Shown: piece by piece, positions 10,210-19,817 of the stretch
Numbering within the stretch: the first letter of the stretch is position 1
Layout: each line of letters opens with the position of its first letter
Source of the DNA: Micractinium sp. NFX-FRZ
Taxonomy: Eukaryota > Chlorophyta > Trebouxiophyceae > Chlorellales > Chlorellaceae
DNA: 32,456 nucleotides
NCBI GenBank assembly: GCA_029339195.1
Contig: JAPTJF010000589.1
Coordinates: 1-32,456 of the forward strand
Reading direction: 5' to 3'
Position numbers and translations under genes: made by a program
The notes under the pieces: model-generated
Database searches by the model: none
Seen by the model: only the letters and a program-made list of their open reading frames with translations
Told to the model about the DNA's origin: nothing

Positions 10210-10601
10210 GTCCGCCCTACCACGCCGGTGGGACGTCTTGCGAACGAGCAGGTGGCTGAGATGCGATGAGGGGAGGCTGAGCTGGCTGTATTTGGTTTCT
10301 CACTCTGATTCGAGCCCCCGCACTTCCACCTGCACTGCTGCAGCTTGCCTTGCAATCGTTGCTCAAAGGGAGACCAAGTGCAAAGTCGCGCTTGCCTGCC
10401 AGCGGCTGTCGGGGCCTGCCCGCCCACGCTCCTGCTGCGCTTCCGGCGCTCATCAGCGTGTAAGTAGTGCCCCTGCCCCTGGCGCCCCTGCCGCCTAGCC
10501 CTGCTGCCTGCTTGCCGCCGCCGCCCGTCGCCAGCGGGCGATTCAATGCTGCTGCCGCGCTGCACCCCACCCCCCATGCACATGCAGCCACAGCAGCCAC
10601 C
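10210..10601. promoter_or_regulatory. Head-to-head intergenic region, likely bidirectional promoter of MED13 and SPC24
   Basis: The start codons of the two divergent genes are 392 bp apart. No TATA-like element stands out. The right part is a pyrimidine- and GC-rich leader for the plus-strand gene and contains an upstream open frame that starts at 10546 and overlaps the SPC24 start. Confidence 0.5.
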
Positions 10602-10638
10602 ATGGCGCAAGAGGTGTTCCAGGAGCACCTGGGGGTGA
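10546..10638 (+). other. Upstream ORF overlapping the SPC24 start codon
   Basis: An ATG at 10546 opens a 30-codon frame ending at TGA 10636-10638, in a different frame from SPC24 and passing over its ATG at 10602. Two more ATGs in the same frame occur at 10576 and 10582. The SPC24 ATG has a near-perfect context (GCCACCATGG), so leaky scanning past the upstream ATGs could still initiate there. Whether the uORF is transcribed depends on the unknown transcription start. Confidence 0.4.
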
Positions 10639-11681
10639 TTGCCGCACTCCGTGACAACTATGCACGCACTGAGGACGCCGCCGCGGTGGCGGGGCTGGTG
10701 CGGGCACAACAGGAGGTGGCGGCGGCCTGCACCGCACGCGAGGGGCAGGTCAAAAACGTGATCAAAGGTGAACACTTGGGTGCTGGATGTGGCATTGTAT
10801 GCATAGTTCTGAAGTGGCTGCATGTCCCAAGCCAACCTGCCAACTCGCCACACCACTTGTACACCTGCCGCCTCCGCACCTGCCCACGCGCCACGCCCGT
10901 CCATGCGCCGCTGCAGAGCTGACGCGCAAGGTGCAGCATGCGGAGCAGGAGGCGGCATACCCCGCAGAGGAGGGCGCGCACGCGGCGGCGGTGGCGGCGC
11001 TTGCTGCCAAGTCAGCGGCAGCGCAGGAGAACGTCGACGGCATGAACCGCCAGCTGCAAGAGCTGCAGGCACAGCGCACGGATATCAAGGACCGTGTGGC
11101 GGCGCTGCAGCGCAAGGCGGATCACATCGAGGAGATTGTGACGCAGGCAGAGCCGCACACACGGTGGGTGGAATGGGGGCGGGCAGGGGTATGGGTGGGG
11201 CAGAGTGACATGCTGAGGCAGGGGGCACGTGCGTCGCGCTCTGGTGCAGCCAGGGGTGCAAGCTGGAAAAAGCTCTACTGCGTTTGTTCCCCTGCCGTGA
11301 ACTATGGGTCAGGCACCTTCACTTGCGTAGGCCGCTGCAGCCCGCTTGCTGCTGCCCGGCATGTAGCGTGCCCTGGCAAGCTGCCCTCGGGCCGCGCTCC
11401 CCACCTTGCCCGGCGTGGCCTGCTGTTCCGTGCAGCACCCACACGCCCCTACCTCCCACCGCCCCGCCATCCTGTCTTTTGCCTGCCCTGTCCCCCGCAG
11501 GCACCAGCTCAGCCTGTACGCGCATGTCTCCAAGATCAACTGGCAGTTTGACCGGCCCAACCGCGTGGCGGGCACCGTGTCGGCGCCGCGCCAGCTGCAC
11601 ACGTTTGACTTTGACCCAGCTGTCACCCCCGACTTTGACGTGGTCAACCAGCTGTGGGAGCTGATGGGCACCGACGACTGA
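10602..11681 (+). CDS. SPC24: Kinetochore protein SPC24 (NDC80 complex subunit), about 197 aa
   Basis: Three exons: 10602-10767, 10917-11163, 11501-11681 (stop TGA 11679-11681), 594 nt in frame. Spc24 pairs with Spc25 and anchors the NDC80 complex to the inner kinetochore, linking chromosomes to spindle microtubules. The first two exons encode a charged, alanine/glutamine-rich helical stretch with heptad character (roughly residues 1-138), the expected coiled coil. The last exon encodes the globular end: SLYAHVSKINWQFD, VAGTVSAP, LHTFDFDP and FDVVNQLWELM, which follow the order of the Spc24 globular domain, including the plant forms. Total length agrees with the family. The start ATG is chosen for its strong context and because the upstream open frame has no ATG. 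Alternative assignments to other coiled-coil proteins are unlikely given the C-terminal block. Confidence 0.78.
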
Positions 11682-12063
11682 CCCGGCTTGGCTGACAGCT
11701 GGCAAGCTGGAGACTGGTCCGCTGACAACTGGCAAAGGCTGGCTGGCCGGCCCCACAACTCCAACGCAGCTTGTGCTGGCAATCGACCCTGTAGCATGAC
11801 TGACGCTCGACCCCTTGACCTGACACCCCGCTTGCTTCCGCTCTCTGCTCTCCTCACTTCTCTCAAGTCACAACACTGCTCTTTGCCTGCCAGCGCCGCG
11901 CTGCAAAGCTCTCCACACGGCAGGGACCGCCTTAGAAATGGCATGCTTGCTGGTGGGTTACATTAGTGTACAATAGCCCCCCCAATCATATAGAGAGCCA
12001 GGAGGGCAGGAGAGGCCAGGAGGGCGGGCGGGGCACAGTTACAGACCGCGGCCGCTGCCACCT
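11682..12063. other. Shared 3' region between convergent SPC24 and DUF3593-like genes
   Basis: The region holds both 3' UTRs. On the minus strand a TGTAA lies at 12044-12040. No TGTAA was found on the plus strand for SPC24. Nothing else is recognised. Confidence 0.5.
12040..12044 (-). terminator. Putative TGTAA polyadenylation signal of the DUF3593-like gene
   Basis: TTACA on the plus strand reads TGTAA in the gene's direction, 20 nt beyond the stop codon. The site is close but plausible for a short algal 3' UTR. Confidence 0.45.
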
Positions 12064-13139
12064 TCACTCCTGGGGCGCCGCCGCCTGCCGCTCCTCCACA
12101 GCACCTGCAGCGCCCGTGCTAGCCGCTGCCGCTGCCTTGGCGGCGTTTGCGGCCTCTGCCTTGCGGATGGCATCCCGCAGTCCCAGCACAATGAAGAGGT
12201 TGGTGAGGGTGAGGAGGAACTCGGCGCCGCCGTGCAGCCAGTCGACATTGGCAAGAGCGGTGCCATACGCCGTCTTGGCTGCAGGGAGGCAAGGGAGGAG
12301 GGGGAGGGAGAGCAGGGCACAGGGTGGGAGGCAGGCAGGGGGCAGAGGCGAGTGCACGGAGGGAGTGCAGGACGGCAACGTGCTCGGTTGGCAGAGCTCG
12401 TGAGCGCACAGTAATGTATGAATGCGAAATATCATCAGGACTGCAGGACAGCAAGGTGGGGGAAATGAAGATAGAGATCCACAGAGTGCACGCCAACAGC
12501 CCGGCTGCCTAGTCGTGCACGCTGCCCACCTTGGTGCCTGCTGGCCGCATGTCCTGCTGCGGTCCCGCCCGGTTGCGCCCCCGCCTGCCACCCCGTGGCC
12601 ACCCGCCACGTCATCCACACAACACGACCCACCCACCGTAGATGCCCGCGGGGATGGTGGCAAACACGAAGAAGAGGAGGAAGTAGAAGCCAAAGAGGGT
12701 GAGGGGCGGCGCCTGCTTGCTTCGGTGCAGGTGATAGAGGAAGCCGGCATAGGGGATGATCGAGATGGCAAACAGGTTCTGGGGCAGTGTGTCCCACAGT
12801 GTCTGCAGACAGGGGAGGAGCGGGGGAAGGGGCGCTGCGTGAGGGAGTGGGAAGGCGGGGGCGGTGGCTCGCAAGCAAGTGGGGTGCAGGGCGGCAGTGA
12901 GGCGTGCAAATGCGACGCACGTTCAAGTCCACTGAAGCTCCCCAGGCCTGGTCCAGGAATCCTTGGCAGGGCTGTAGGCGTTGCTGCTGCTGTTGCTGCT
13001 GCTGCTGGCGACGCAAAGGCTGCCGCTGCTGCTGCCGCCCAGCAGGCACCGCGAGCGAGCGCCGCGCTCCCAGGCTGCTGCCGGCGCTCAGGGCGCCACG
13101 CAGCGCTGTCTGCTGCATTGCCAGGGCGGGTGCTGCCAT
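12064..13139 (-). CDS. Chloroplast-targeted DUF3593-like membrane protein, about 199 aa
   Basis: Three exons: 13139-12921, 12802-12637, 12278-12064 (stop TGA 12066-12064), 600 nt. The protein family is conserved from cyanobacteria to plants and has no established function; I place it in DUF3593 from memory of the pattern LFAISIIPYAGFLYHL, LTLFGFYFLLFFVFATIPAGIY and NVDWLHGGAE followed by LLTLTNLFIVLGLR. The N-terminal 55 or so residues are rich in Ala, Ser, Arg and Gln with few acids, as expected for a chloroplast transit peptide. Three hydrophobic segments follow (about residues 80-92, 104-124 and 150-162), so a thylakoid or envelope membrane location is likely. The C-terminal tail is Ala-rich and charged. 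The exon 1 donor (AAC/GTGCGT) is inferred from phase and spacing. The gene is divergent from OSCP across 360 bp. Confidence 0.72.
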
Positions 13140-13499
13140 GCTGCGGGCTGCAGGCCAAAGCCGAGCGAGTTGGGGCGAGCAGGGGAGTGAGCACAGGCAG
13201 CGGCTGAGGGAACGTGCGGGAGTCAGGGAGTCCCCGTGGGAGAAGCTGGTAGTAATATCAATTGACGCTGCTCACAGCCGAGCTCCACAGCCGATGGCAC
13301 GGCTGGACGAGCGGGCTTGGAGCCGAGAGCGCAGCACATTGCGCAGCATGTCCGCTGGTGCGACTCAACCCTGCCTTCTAGGGCACGCCTGTTGCAGCGG
13401 CCGACTTGATCGACTCATCGCCCCGCCAGGCGCAGCCAATAGCCTTGTAGGGTGCAGACCGAGCACTGCGGGTTGTTTGGAGCGTGGGCTGCAGCAACG
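13140..13499. promoter_or_regulatory. Head-to-head intergenic region, likely bidirectional promoter of the DUF3593-like gene and OSCP
   Basis: The two start codons are 360 bp apart and point away from each other. One gene product is predicted for the chloroplast and the other for mitochondria. No known promoter element was identified by eye. Confidence 0.5.
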
Positions 13500-15796
13500 A
13501 TGCTTCGGGGCGCCTCCTCGCGCCTGGCCAAGCAGGCCTCGCAGCTCGCAGCAGCGGTGAGCAAAAGCGGGGCGATGCGCCGCTGCGCCGCTGCCTCCTG
13601 GAGCCTCCCTGCAGCCTCTCCGCCAGCCTTTGGAGGTCGCGCAGATGTCTCGGAGTGTTCAGGTTGCCCCGGACCCCGCGGTTTCCTCGTGTGCCCTGCA
13701 CAAAGGGCCGGCGTGGGCTGGCGGGGCGGCCGAGCAGAGCAGCGGGCGGAAGGGCAACACTGCTGCAGCCCGCCAGCCAGCAGCACATGTTGCTGGGTCA
13801 ACATTTGAAAGACAGGGGCAGTGGACCGTGCAGGGTAGTGTCCTGGACACCTGTGTGCCTTGCGGCAGCTGCCGCACTTGGCACGGGCCATCACCGTGCC
13901 GCCGCTGGCCTGCATGTTGTGCTGCAGGGCGTGCGTGGGCTGTCTGCGGCTGCGGAGAAGGAGATGAGCCTGCCTCCCCAGCACGGCATCCCCGGGCGCT
14001 ATGCTGCCGCGCTCTACATGGCGGCCGTCAAGACCAACAACCTGGGCAAGGTGGGTGGGCCAGGTAGAAGGGGAGCGCCTGGCGCTGCAGGCTATGCTGT
14101 GTGGTGCGGCGCTGCAGGGCATGCATCGCAGGCCCAGCGCAGCGCCGGCTGGTGAGACAGCCTACGTCCCCAGCATACTGCTGATGTGCTGGACGGCAGC
14201 AACACACGACAAGACTGTATCCGGCTCAACCGTGGCATGTCTCTCCTCCGTATTGCTCAAGGAGAGCAAGCCCCAAGGATGTCTGTTCATGATCTGGCCT
14301 CCTTCCTTGTTTCTGATCCGCTTTTCCCCCTGCAGTCTGCCTTATTGTATGTCCCCCCTCAACTTGTGTCTCCCCTCGCTCGCCTGCAGATTGAGGAGGA
14401 GCTGAGCCAGGTGGCCGCCCTGATGGGGGAGTCCAAGGACTTCTCCTCGTTTGTCGCCGACCCCTCCGTCCCCCGCGCCACCAAGATCGACGGACTCACC
14501 TCCGTGCTCACCAAGATGGGCGCCTCAGACGTCACCAAGAACTTCGTGGGTGAGCCGGGCGTGCCGTGTTCTTTGGTTTGCCTTGCCACTGGATGTGGGA
14601 GTTGGGTAAGCTGAACGGTGGCTCGCCAGGGTGGGCGCCTCTTGACATGACCCAAGAATTCGTGGGGGGTGAGGTATGATGATGTTGTGCTTGATGAGCA
14701 AGGGGTCTGCTCGCCTAAAAGAGTGCATGTGATGTCCCCAAGACCTGAATGGTTGAGTGGGGATGTTCTGCAGAGCAGAAGGGGGCAAGAGCTCATCATG
14801 GCTGGGAGTGTGCCGCCTTGAGCGCCTGGTCACCCTGCCGCCGCCTCTGGCGTCCTTGTTGCTCCGCAGGCCTGCTGTCTGACAACAACCGGCTGGGCGA
14901 GCTGGCAAAGATCCTGGGTGAGCTGGCGCTGCTGAGCTGGCATTGGCTGGCATGCACCTGGCTAGCACTGGCGGCGCGGGCTTGGCACCCCTGCCTCTGC
15001 TCCCCTGTTCCGGCCTGCCGGCAGACGGCAAGCAGTCGGGGTGCTGTTCGGCAGTGTGAGAGCGCCGCCTGCAAACTCGGGCCCACCAGCTAGTGCCCAC
15101 CAGCTAGCTTCCCCATCCCTTGTTTACCTCACGCTCCTCCTCCCTGCCGTCTCCCTTTTCTTCTTCCCCCTCCCCAGGCAAGTTTGCGGAGATTGCGGCC
15201 GACCAGCGGGGCGAGGTGAAGGCGGTGGTGACGACGGCGGAGGGGCTGACCCGGGAGCAGGCGGACGAGATCACGCGCGGCCTGCAGCCGATGCTGAAGC
15301 CGGGGCAGACGCTGTCGGTGGAGGAGGAGGTGAGGGCGGGGGGCGGCCGGGGGTGGTGCATGCCTGTGGTGTGCCCAGGTAGATGCGGTGCCTGAGAGAA
15401 GAGGATGGTGTGGCCGGGGCAGACGCTGTTGGTGGAGGAGGAGGTCAAGGCGGGAGATAGGGTGGGTTGCGTGCCTTGGCTGTGCATGGGGCGGGGCGGG
15501 GCCAGGTGGGGCAAGTGGGACGCCTGCTCATACCCTCTGTTCACAACTTTGCCGCCCCTAGTAGTTCCATCCCAACGCTCACCTCTCTCCCGCAGCCTAG
15601 GCTGCCTCATTCCTTGCCATTGTCGCCCCCTCATCTTACCACCACTACTCTTCTGTTGCTGTGTGCCCTCCCCCCGCCGCAGATCGACCCCCGCATCATC
15701 GGCGGCCTCATCCTGTCCATCGGCGACAAGTACGTCGACATGAGCGTGCTGGCGCGCGTCAAGCGCCTGCAGCAGATCGTGCGCGAGGCCATCTAA
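13500..15796 (+). CDS. Mitochondrial F1Fo ATP synthase OSCP (delta-type) subunit, about 217 aa
   Basis: Six exons: 13500-13556, 13928-14050, 14390-14549, 14870-14917, 15178-15329, 15683-15796 (TAA), 654 nt in frame. OSCP sits on top of F1 and connects it to the peripheral stalk in the inner mitochondrial membrane. Conserved blocks are GIPGRYAAALYMAA (family start), IEEELSQVAALM, FSSFVADPSVPR, the FVGLLSDNNRL region, FAEIAADQRGEVKAVVTTA and the C-terminal IDPRIIGGLILSIGDKYVDMSV. The N-terminus (MLRGASSRLAKQASQLAAA) is a typical mitochondrial presequence, which separates it from the chloroplast AtpD paralogue. Exon 4 is only 48 nt. Intron 5 (15330-15682) carries a copy of the end of exon 5, in the same reading frame, 114 bp downstream; retention would end at a TGA at 15393-15395. 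Length is normal for the family. Confidence 0.92.
15299..15454 (+). repeat. 114-bp-offset duplication of the OSCP exon 5 end and its donor
   Basis: Bases 15299-15340 (coding end PGQTLSVEEE plus donor) and 15413-15454 agree at 39 of 42 positions. The copy keeps the frame and a GT at the junction, though the donor reads GTCAAG instead of GTGAGG. Weaker similarity continues beyond the matching block, suggesting that an entire unit of about 114 bp was duplicated. Confidence 0.85.
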
Positions 15797-16730
15797 AGGA
15801 AGGCTCAATCAGAGGCGCACGCAAGCGCACGTGCACTGCCGTGCGCCACCATGCGTTTCCTACTCCTGCACAGTTGAGCGCCGCTCTAGATTGCTCACTG
15901 GGCGCAGGCATGCGGGCAGCCGGCTGGGTTGAGAGGGCATCAGGCCGGTGTCCGCCCGCTCGCACGCACGCGCGCCTCCCGCTAGGCGGCGCCCTCCCCC
16001 ACATCTCACCTGCTGCACTGTTTTCCTCTGTTGGGGCCCCCACCGCTCTGTGAACAGTCAGCGCTGCTGAGCAGCTCCTGTTCCCCCGCCGCTGATTGGG
16101 TCGGGCCCATCTTTGTAACTTTGCACCACGTCCGTCTGGTGGAAAGATCAGAGAAAGCTGCAGGAAGGTGGTGCACAGTGCTCCAGGGTGGACATTGGCA
16201 GGCTTCAGCGTGCTTCGTGCCGTGGCCTGGTGGACACATGCAAATGCTCGTGCACTGCAGAAATGGATGCTGTCTCATCTTGTCTAGCCATCCGCAACAA
16301 GTTGCCAGCAGGGCTGGTCGGAATCAGAAGAAAGGCAGGGTGTACCGACACCGGGCGGGGCGGCCGTCCCGCCAGCGAGCCGTGTGGGCCATCACGCGCC
16401 ACGACCCTAGCCGGGCGCCTTCTCCTCAACCTCTACCTTGATTATCTCGATTCCATACTTCTCGTGACCCGCCTGCCCCTGTTTCCCAAGGCCGTCACAA
16501 CAGCAGCATGTCGGCAGAGTCGCGAGCTGACGGTCTGAGAAAGGTGTGCGATGTCAGCTTCTCAACACCGTCAGCGCAGAAGGCAGCCCCCCTCAGCGCA
16601 GCTCCATGCGCAGGCTGACGGCCGCCGCCTGCCGCCTGCCGCTGCCTAGGTGTTGCCGCCTGGGCACTGCTGTTCGTGATTGTGATTGTGCGTCGCACCC
16701 AACCCACCCTTCCCTTGCTGAGAGCAGACT
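15797..16730. other. Intergenic region between OSCP and the FAM136A homologue
   Basis: This 0.93-kb stretch contains the OSCP 3' UTR, with a TGTAA at 16114-16118 about 320 nt after the stop, and the upstream region of the next gene. Several open frames occur but none resembles a known family or shows exon-like boundaries. A short ATG frame at 16508 could be an upstream ORF in the leader of the next gene. Confidence 0.45.
16114..16118 (+). terminator. Putative TGTAA polyadenylation signal of OSCP
   Basis: First TGTAA seen downstream of the OSCP stop on the plus strand, consistent with a 3' UTR of about 330 nt. Confidence 0.35.
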
Positions 16731-17983
16731 ATGGAGAGCATGGTGGACAGGTGAATGCTGACGTTTGAGAGGCCCACTCCTGGGCGGTGCAGCCGCACGC
16801 CTACACAAGTGCCTTCCCTGCCCAGCTCACACCAGCGCAAGCACCCACCCTTCAGCCAGCCTGCTTCCGTCTGCCCCGCTGCCTGACCTCCCCCCTGCCC
16901 TGACCTCCGCCTCTGCTGCCTGGTCTCCTCTCCATCCACCCCACCCGCCCGGCTGCCCACCCCTGTCTGCAGCCTGGACAAGGCGCACATGCGGCCGCTG
17001 CAGAAGGAGGCATACCAGTGCATGGCCAGGTGCTGCGACACCGCGCCCTCGCAGGCCGGCCTGCAGCAGTGCACCGCCAACTGCGAGCAGCGGGTGCTGA
17101 TGGCCAACCAGCTGATCAACACCAGCATACGCGAGTTCCAGGTGTGCCCTTCATATGAAGAGTGGGGAGGTTGGCTCCTTTTGTGTCGGTGTTGAGGGTG
17201 GCGGTGGCCAGCCGGCTGATCAACACGAGGGTTCCAGCTGGGTGCCTTTCAATGGAGAGGCACCTGCATGGGTTGGTTGCTCTCTGTGTCGGTGCGGAGC
17301 GTGGCTGGCCGTGGCAACACAGGTGGCACCAGCAGACACATGTCGACGCCAGCATGCGGGAGTGGCAAGTGGGGTGCATGGAGGTGCCGCAGGAGCGCCT
17401 GCAGCGCTGTGTGCAAAAGCACACAAACTCTTTCCTTCAATTGGGGGGGAGTATGGTTACTTAGCGCACACTCTTTCCTTCAATTGGGGGGGAGTATGGT
17501 TACTTTTAAGCATCAGAGCACGGCTGCTGATAAGGAGTTGTTCCGCCTTGAGCGCCTTCTCTGCCGCAGGAGCGCCTGCAGCGCTGCGTGCAGCGGTGCC
17601 AGGACCGCGCGCAGGAGCAGCTGTCAGCGCAGCCGTCTGACAAGGAGATTGAGAAGGCGCAAGGCATGCTGGCCAACTGTGCGGCAGACTGCGCGCAGGT
17701 GCGCACTCAAAGCTGGGGCGGCAGCGGCATCGGGCGGCCGCTGGGGTGGTGGTGGTGCAGGAGGGGCGCGGGGGCGTGGTGCATGGCAGCTTGTCTGCCT
17801 GCTTTGGCCGCCTCAGCTGCTTGTGCATTGGGGCTCCTCTACCCTTGCTCCCCGCTGCACCACCTGTTCACGTGCCGCAATTCTGTCCTTCACCCACCCG
17901 TGCTCTCCTGACAGGAGTATGAGAAGCAGATTCCCAAGCTGCACAAGGACGTGGTGGCGCGGCTCAAGCAGCTGCAGAAGTGA
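16731..17983 (+). CDS. FAM136A homologue, twin CX3C mitochondrial protein, about 128 aa
   Basis: Four exons: 16731-16750, 16973-17141, 17570-17698, 17915-17983 (TGA), 387 nt. FAM136A proteins (DUF842 family) are small, mitochondrial, and linked to the intermembrane space in animals. The sequence has CMARCC, CTANC, CVQRC and CAADC, giving the paired C-X3-C arrangement of the family, with helical segments between them and a lysine-rich end. Length is close to the 138 aa of the human protein. Exon 1 codes only for six amino acids and two bases of the seventh codon (MESMVD), chosen because its phase and ATG fit the acceptor at 16971-16972; it is the weakest exon. Intron 2 (17142-17569) is built of degenerate copies of the end of exon 2, a copy of the start of exon 3 with an intact acceptor, and a perfect 36-bp direct repeat. 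Confidence 0.83.
17101..17390 (+). repeat. Degenerate repeats of about 100 bp derived from the end of FAM136A exon 2
   Basis: The block at 17101-17160 (coding MANQLINTSIREFQ plus the donor) recurs in decayed form at 17205-17260, with the matching core TGATCAACAC, and again near 17336-17372, where the core is GCCAGCATGCGGGAGTGGCA. Unit length is about 100 bp. The copies lie downstream of the real donor, inside intron 2. Confidence 0.75.
17384..17416 (+). repeat. Decoy copy of the FAM136A exon 3 start and acceptor
   Basis: The sequence from 17385 on (TGCCGCAG/GAGCGCCTGCAGCG) matches 17562 on, the acceptor and first codons of exon 3, with one mismatch over about 29 bases. The acceptor AG at 17391-17392 is intact. 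Splicing there would give ERLQRCVQ and then run to a stop at 17462-17464. Confidence 0.85.
17427..17505 (+). repeat. Perfect 36-bp direct repeat, period 43 bp, in FAM136A intron 2
   Basis: 17427-17462 and 17470-17505 are identical (from ACTCTTTCCTTCAATTG to TATGGTTACTT), separated by 7 bp. The unit is lower in GC than its surroundings. Identity suggests a more recent event than the neighbouring decayed exon copies. Confidence 0.9.
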
Positions 17984-18493
17984 GGCTGCAGAGAAGAGAA
18001 GAAGAGAGTTGGAAGCAATGTGAGGAGGCAGCCCTGCCCATCCCTGCTGGCGCTTGCCACTTGGGCTGATACAGCGCCACCGAGGGCACTGATGGGTGCA
18101 CCCTGTAAGAAGGCCTGCTCCATCACACGTGCACCAGGCTTGTAAGGAACGGAATGGAACAGGGGCTCAGCCACGGCGCTGCTTGCACGGCAGGTGCCGG
18201 CGGCTTGTGCAGCAGCGGTTGCACTGCTTCCATCTGTTGAGCGAGCAGTGGCTATGTGGTGTATTTCTGAGCCGAGGCACAGTCATCTAGTTGGAGTTTC
18301 ACTGGGTCGCGCAGATACAAAGTGGCGGCACGCACGTTTCGTGGCGCCAGCGGCCGCCAGCACAGCGCAGGCAGTGCCCCTCTCATCTCAGTTGCTGCAG
18401 CAGCCTGTGCGCTGCTGTGCTGGTTGCCCTGCACTTTAAAGTTTTCTTACGCGCCTCCTACCCACCCAGCGCTCAAAGACCAGGCCGGGCGCT
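17984..18493. other. Intergenic region between the FAM136A homologue and CRIPT
   Basis: The left part is the FAM136A 3' UTR with two TGTAA signals (18104-18108 and 18141-18145). The right part is the upstream region of CRIPT. No gene or repeat is recognised. Confidence 0.5.
18104..18145 (+). terminator. Two putative TGTAA polyadenylation signals of the FAM136A homologue
   Basis: TGTAA occurs at 18104-18108 and 18141-18145, 121 and 158 nt after the stop. Two closely spaced copies fit alternative cleavage positions. Confidence 0.45.
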
Positions 18494-19817
18494 ATGGTCT
18501 GCGACAAGTGCGAGAAGAAGCTCAGCAAGGTGAGCTCGGCTGGCTTCCTGTCGATGCCAGGAAGCGTGGTGGGGCCGCGGGCAGCTACCGGAGCCTGCCA
18601 GAGCGAGGTGCCGCGGCACACTGGTCGCTAGCAGGCGGCGCGGGGCTCGAGACTGCTATAGTAGTGTGCTGTGTGGCATTGCTGAAGTTTCGGCGCGTGC
18701 GCGGCGCGTATACCCACACCGCCTGCCCACCGCCGCTGCTACCGCCTCCTGCCGCCTCGCTGCCGCCGCCGGCTCACGAAAACCTAAAACTCACGGCATC
18801 ATGCTGCTCTGCTTGCCTGGTACCGCCCCGCAGGTCATTGTACAGGTGCGTATGGTGCGCGCTGCGCTGTGAGGGGCACAGACCCACCGGCACAGGCGGG
18901 CCTACCCTGAAGGCTGCACCGTGAAGGGTACCTGAAGAGGAAGGCAACACGAGTGGGGGCCAGTCCCACAGCCGGCAAGCGGCAGAAGGGGAGCCGGGGC
19001 TTTGTAGCAGGCAGGCTGGGCAGCTGGAGCTGGCAACAAGTGAGCCATTTTGCTGTGCTAACTGTTGGCTGTCCGCCTGCAGGACAAGTGGAAGGATGGC
19101 GCGCACAACACGATGGAGAGCGGGGGCAAGAAGCTGAACGAGAACAAGGCGCTGAGCAAGAAGAAGCAGTGGCAGCCCTACAGCTCCAAGTGCACGGTGC
19201 GGGTGGGCGGGCCGGTGGGGAGGGAGTGAGGGCGTGTCTGTAATGGTCCCTGATGCGTCCAGCAGTCTACACACACTTGCTGTGTAGTGTGCCCCTCCGC
19301 TGCTCGCCTTGATGCAGCTCGAATTTTGCATCACCGTGTGGTTTTGGCCAAGGACGCACCAAGCACAATGGTTTTGCCCGCCCCACCATCATGTCCCCCT
19401 TGCCCAACCTTTGCGCACATCTGTCGGCAGGTCTGCAAGTCGAGCATCTCCAAAGACTACAAGTACTGCCAGGCCTGCAGCTACCAAAAAGGTTGGCCGC
19501 GCTGTGCTGCTCTTCTGCACGAGCTATCTTCGAGCTCCTGAATCCGTTGCGCACGCATCCCCGCCACCACCCGCCTGCACTGCCTTTTCACAACGCATCT
19601 TCCCCCAATGCTCGCTCCACTGCCCCGCCCAGATCTTGCATCTGAGCTCCCGTGTGCACTGCCCACTGCCCACCGCAGCTTTGCTCCTCTCACTGCGCGC
19701 TTCTCTTCTCACTGCCCCGCGCTGCCGACGCTGCTGCCTGCAGGGTTGTGCGCCATGTGCGGCAAGCAAATATTGGATAAAGAGGTGCTGGCCAAGTACA
19801 AGCAGAGCATGACGTGA
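18494..19817 (+). CDS. CRIPT: CRIPT homologue (cysteine-rich PDZ-binding protein family), about 98 aa
   Basis: Five exons: 18494-18529, 18834-18845, 19083-19196, 19431-19491, 19744-19817 (TGA), 297 nt. The family is conserved in most eukaryotes; the animal protein binds PSD-95, and the deep conservation points to a basic nuclear role connected with the minor spliceosome. The sequence follows the human protein block by block: MVCDKCEKKLSK, VI, DKWKDGAHNTMESGGKKLNENKAL, CKSS, YCQAC and CAMCGK, keeping the CXXC pairs that bind zinc. The animal C-terminal PDZ-binding tail is not expected here and the last residues are KQSMT. Exon 2 is a 12-nt microexon (VIVQ). The donor of exon 4 (G/GTTGGC) is weak, but phase and homology require it. 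No TGTAA was seen in the following 400 bp. Confidence 0.93.
18834..18845 (+). other. 12-nt microexon of CRIPT
   Basis: Bases 18834-18845 code for VIVQ, in phase 0, between CCGCAG at 18828-18833 and GTGCGT at 18846. They fill the gap between KKLSK and DKWKDG, where the human protein has VITP at the same place, so the microexon is needed to keep the protein uninterrupted. Confidence 0.85.

Noticed and set aside
10032..11072. 346-codon minus-strand open frame covering SPC24 and the shared promoter
   Set aside because: No recognisable domain; the plus strand carries SPC24 and the minus strand MED13 is in a different frame.
13500..15796. Chloroplast ATP synthase delta subunit instead of mitochondrial OSCP
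   Set aside because: The N-terminus is a short mitochondrial-type presequence and the conserved blocks fit OSCP more closely.
16508..16618. Short ATG frame upstream of the FAM136A homologue as its first exon
   Set aside because: It ends in a stop before the supported exon and no phase-compatible junction improves the protein; at most a leader uORF.
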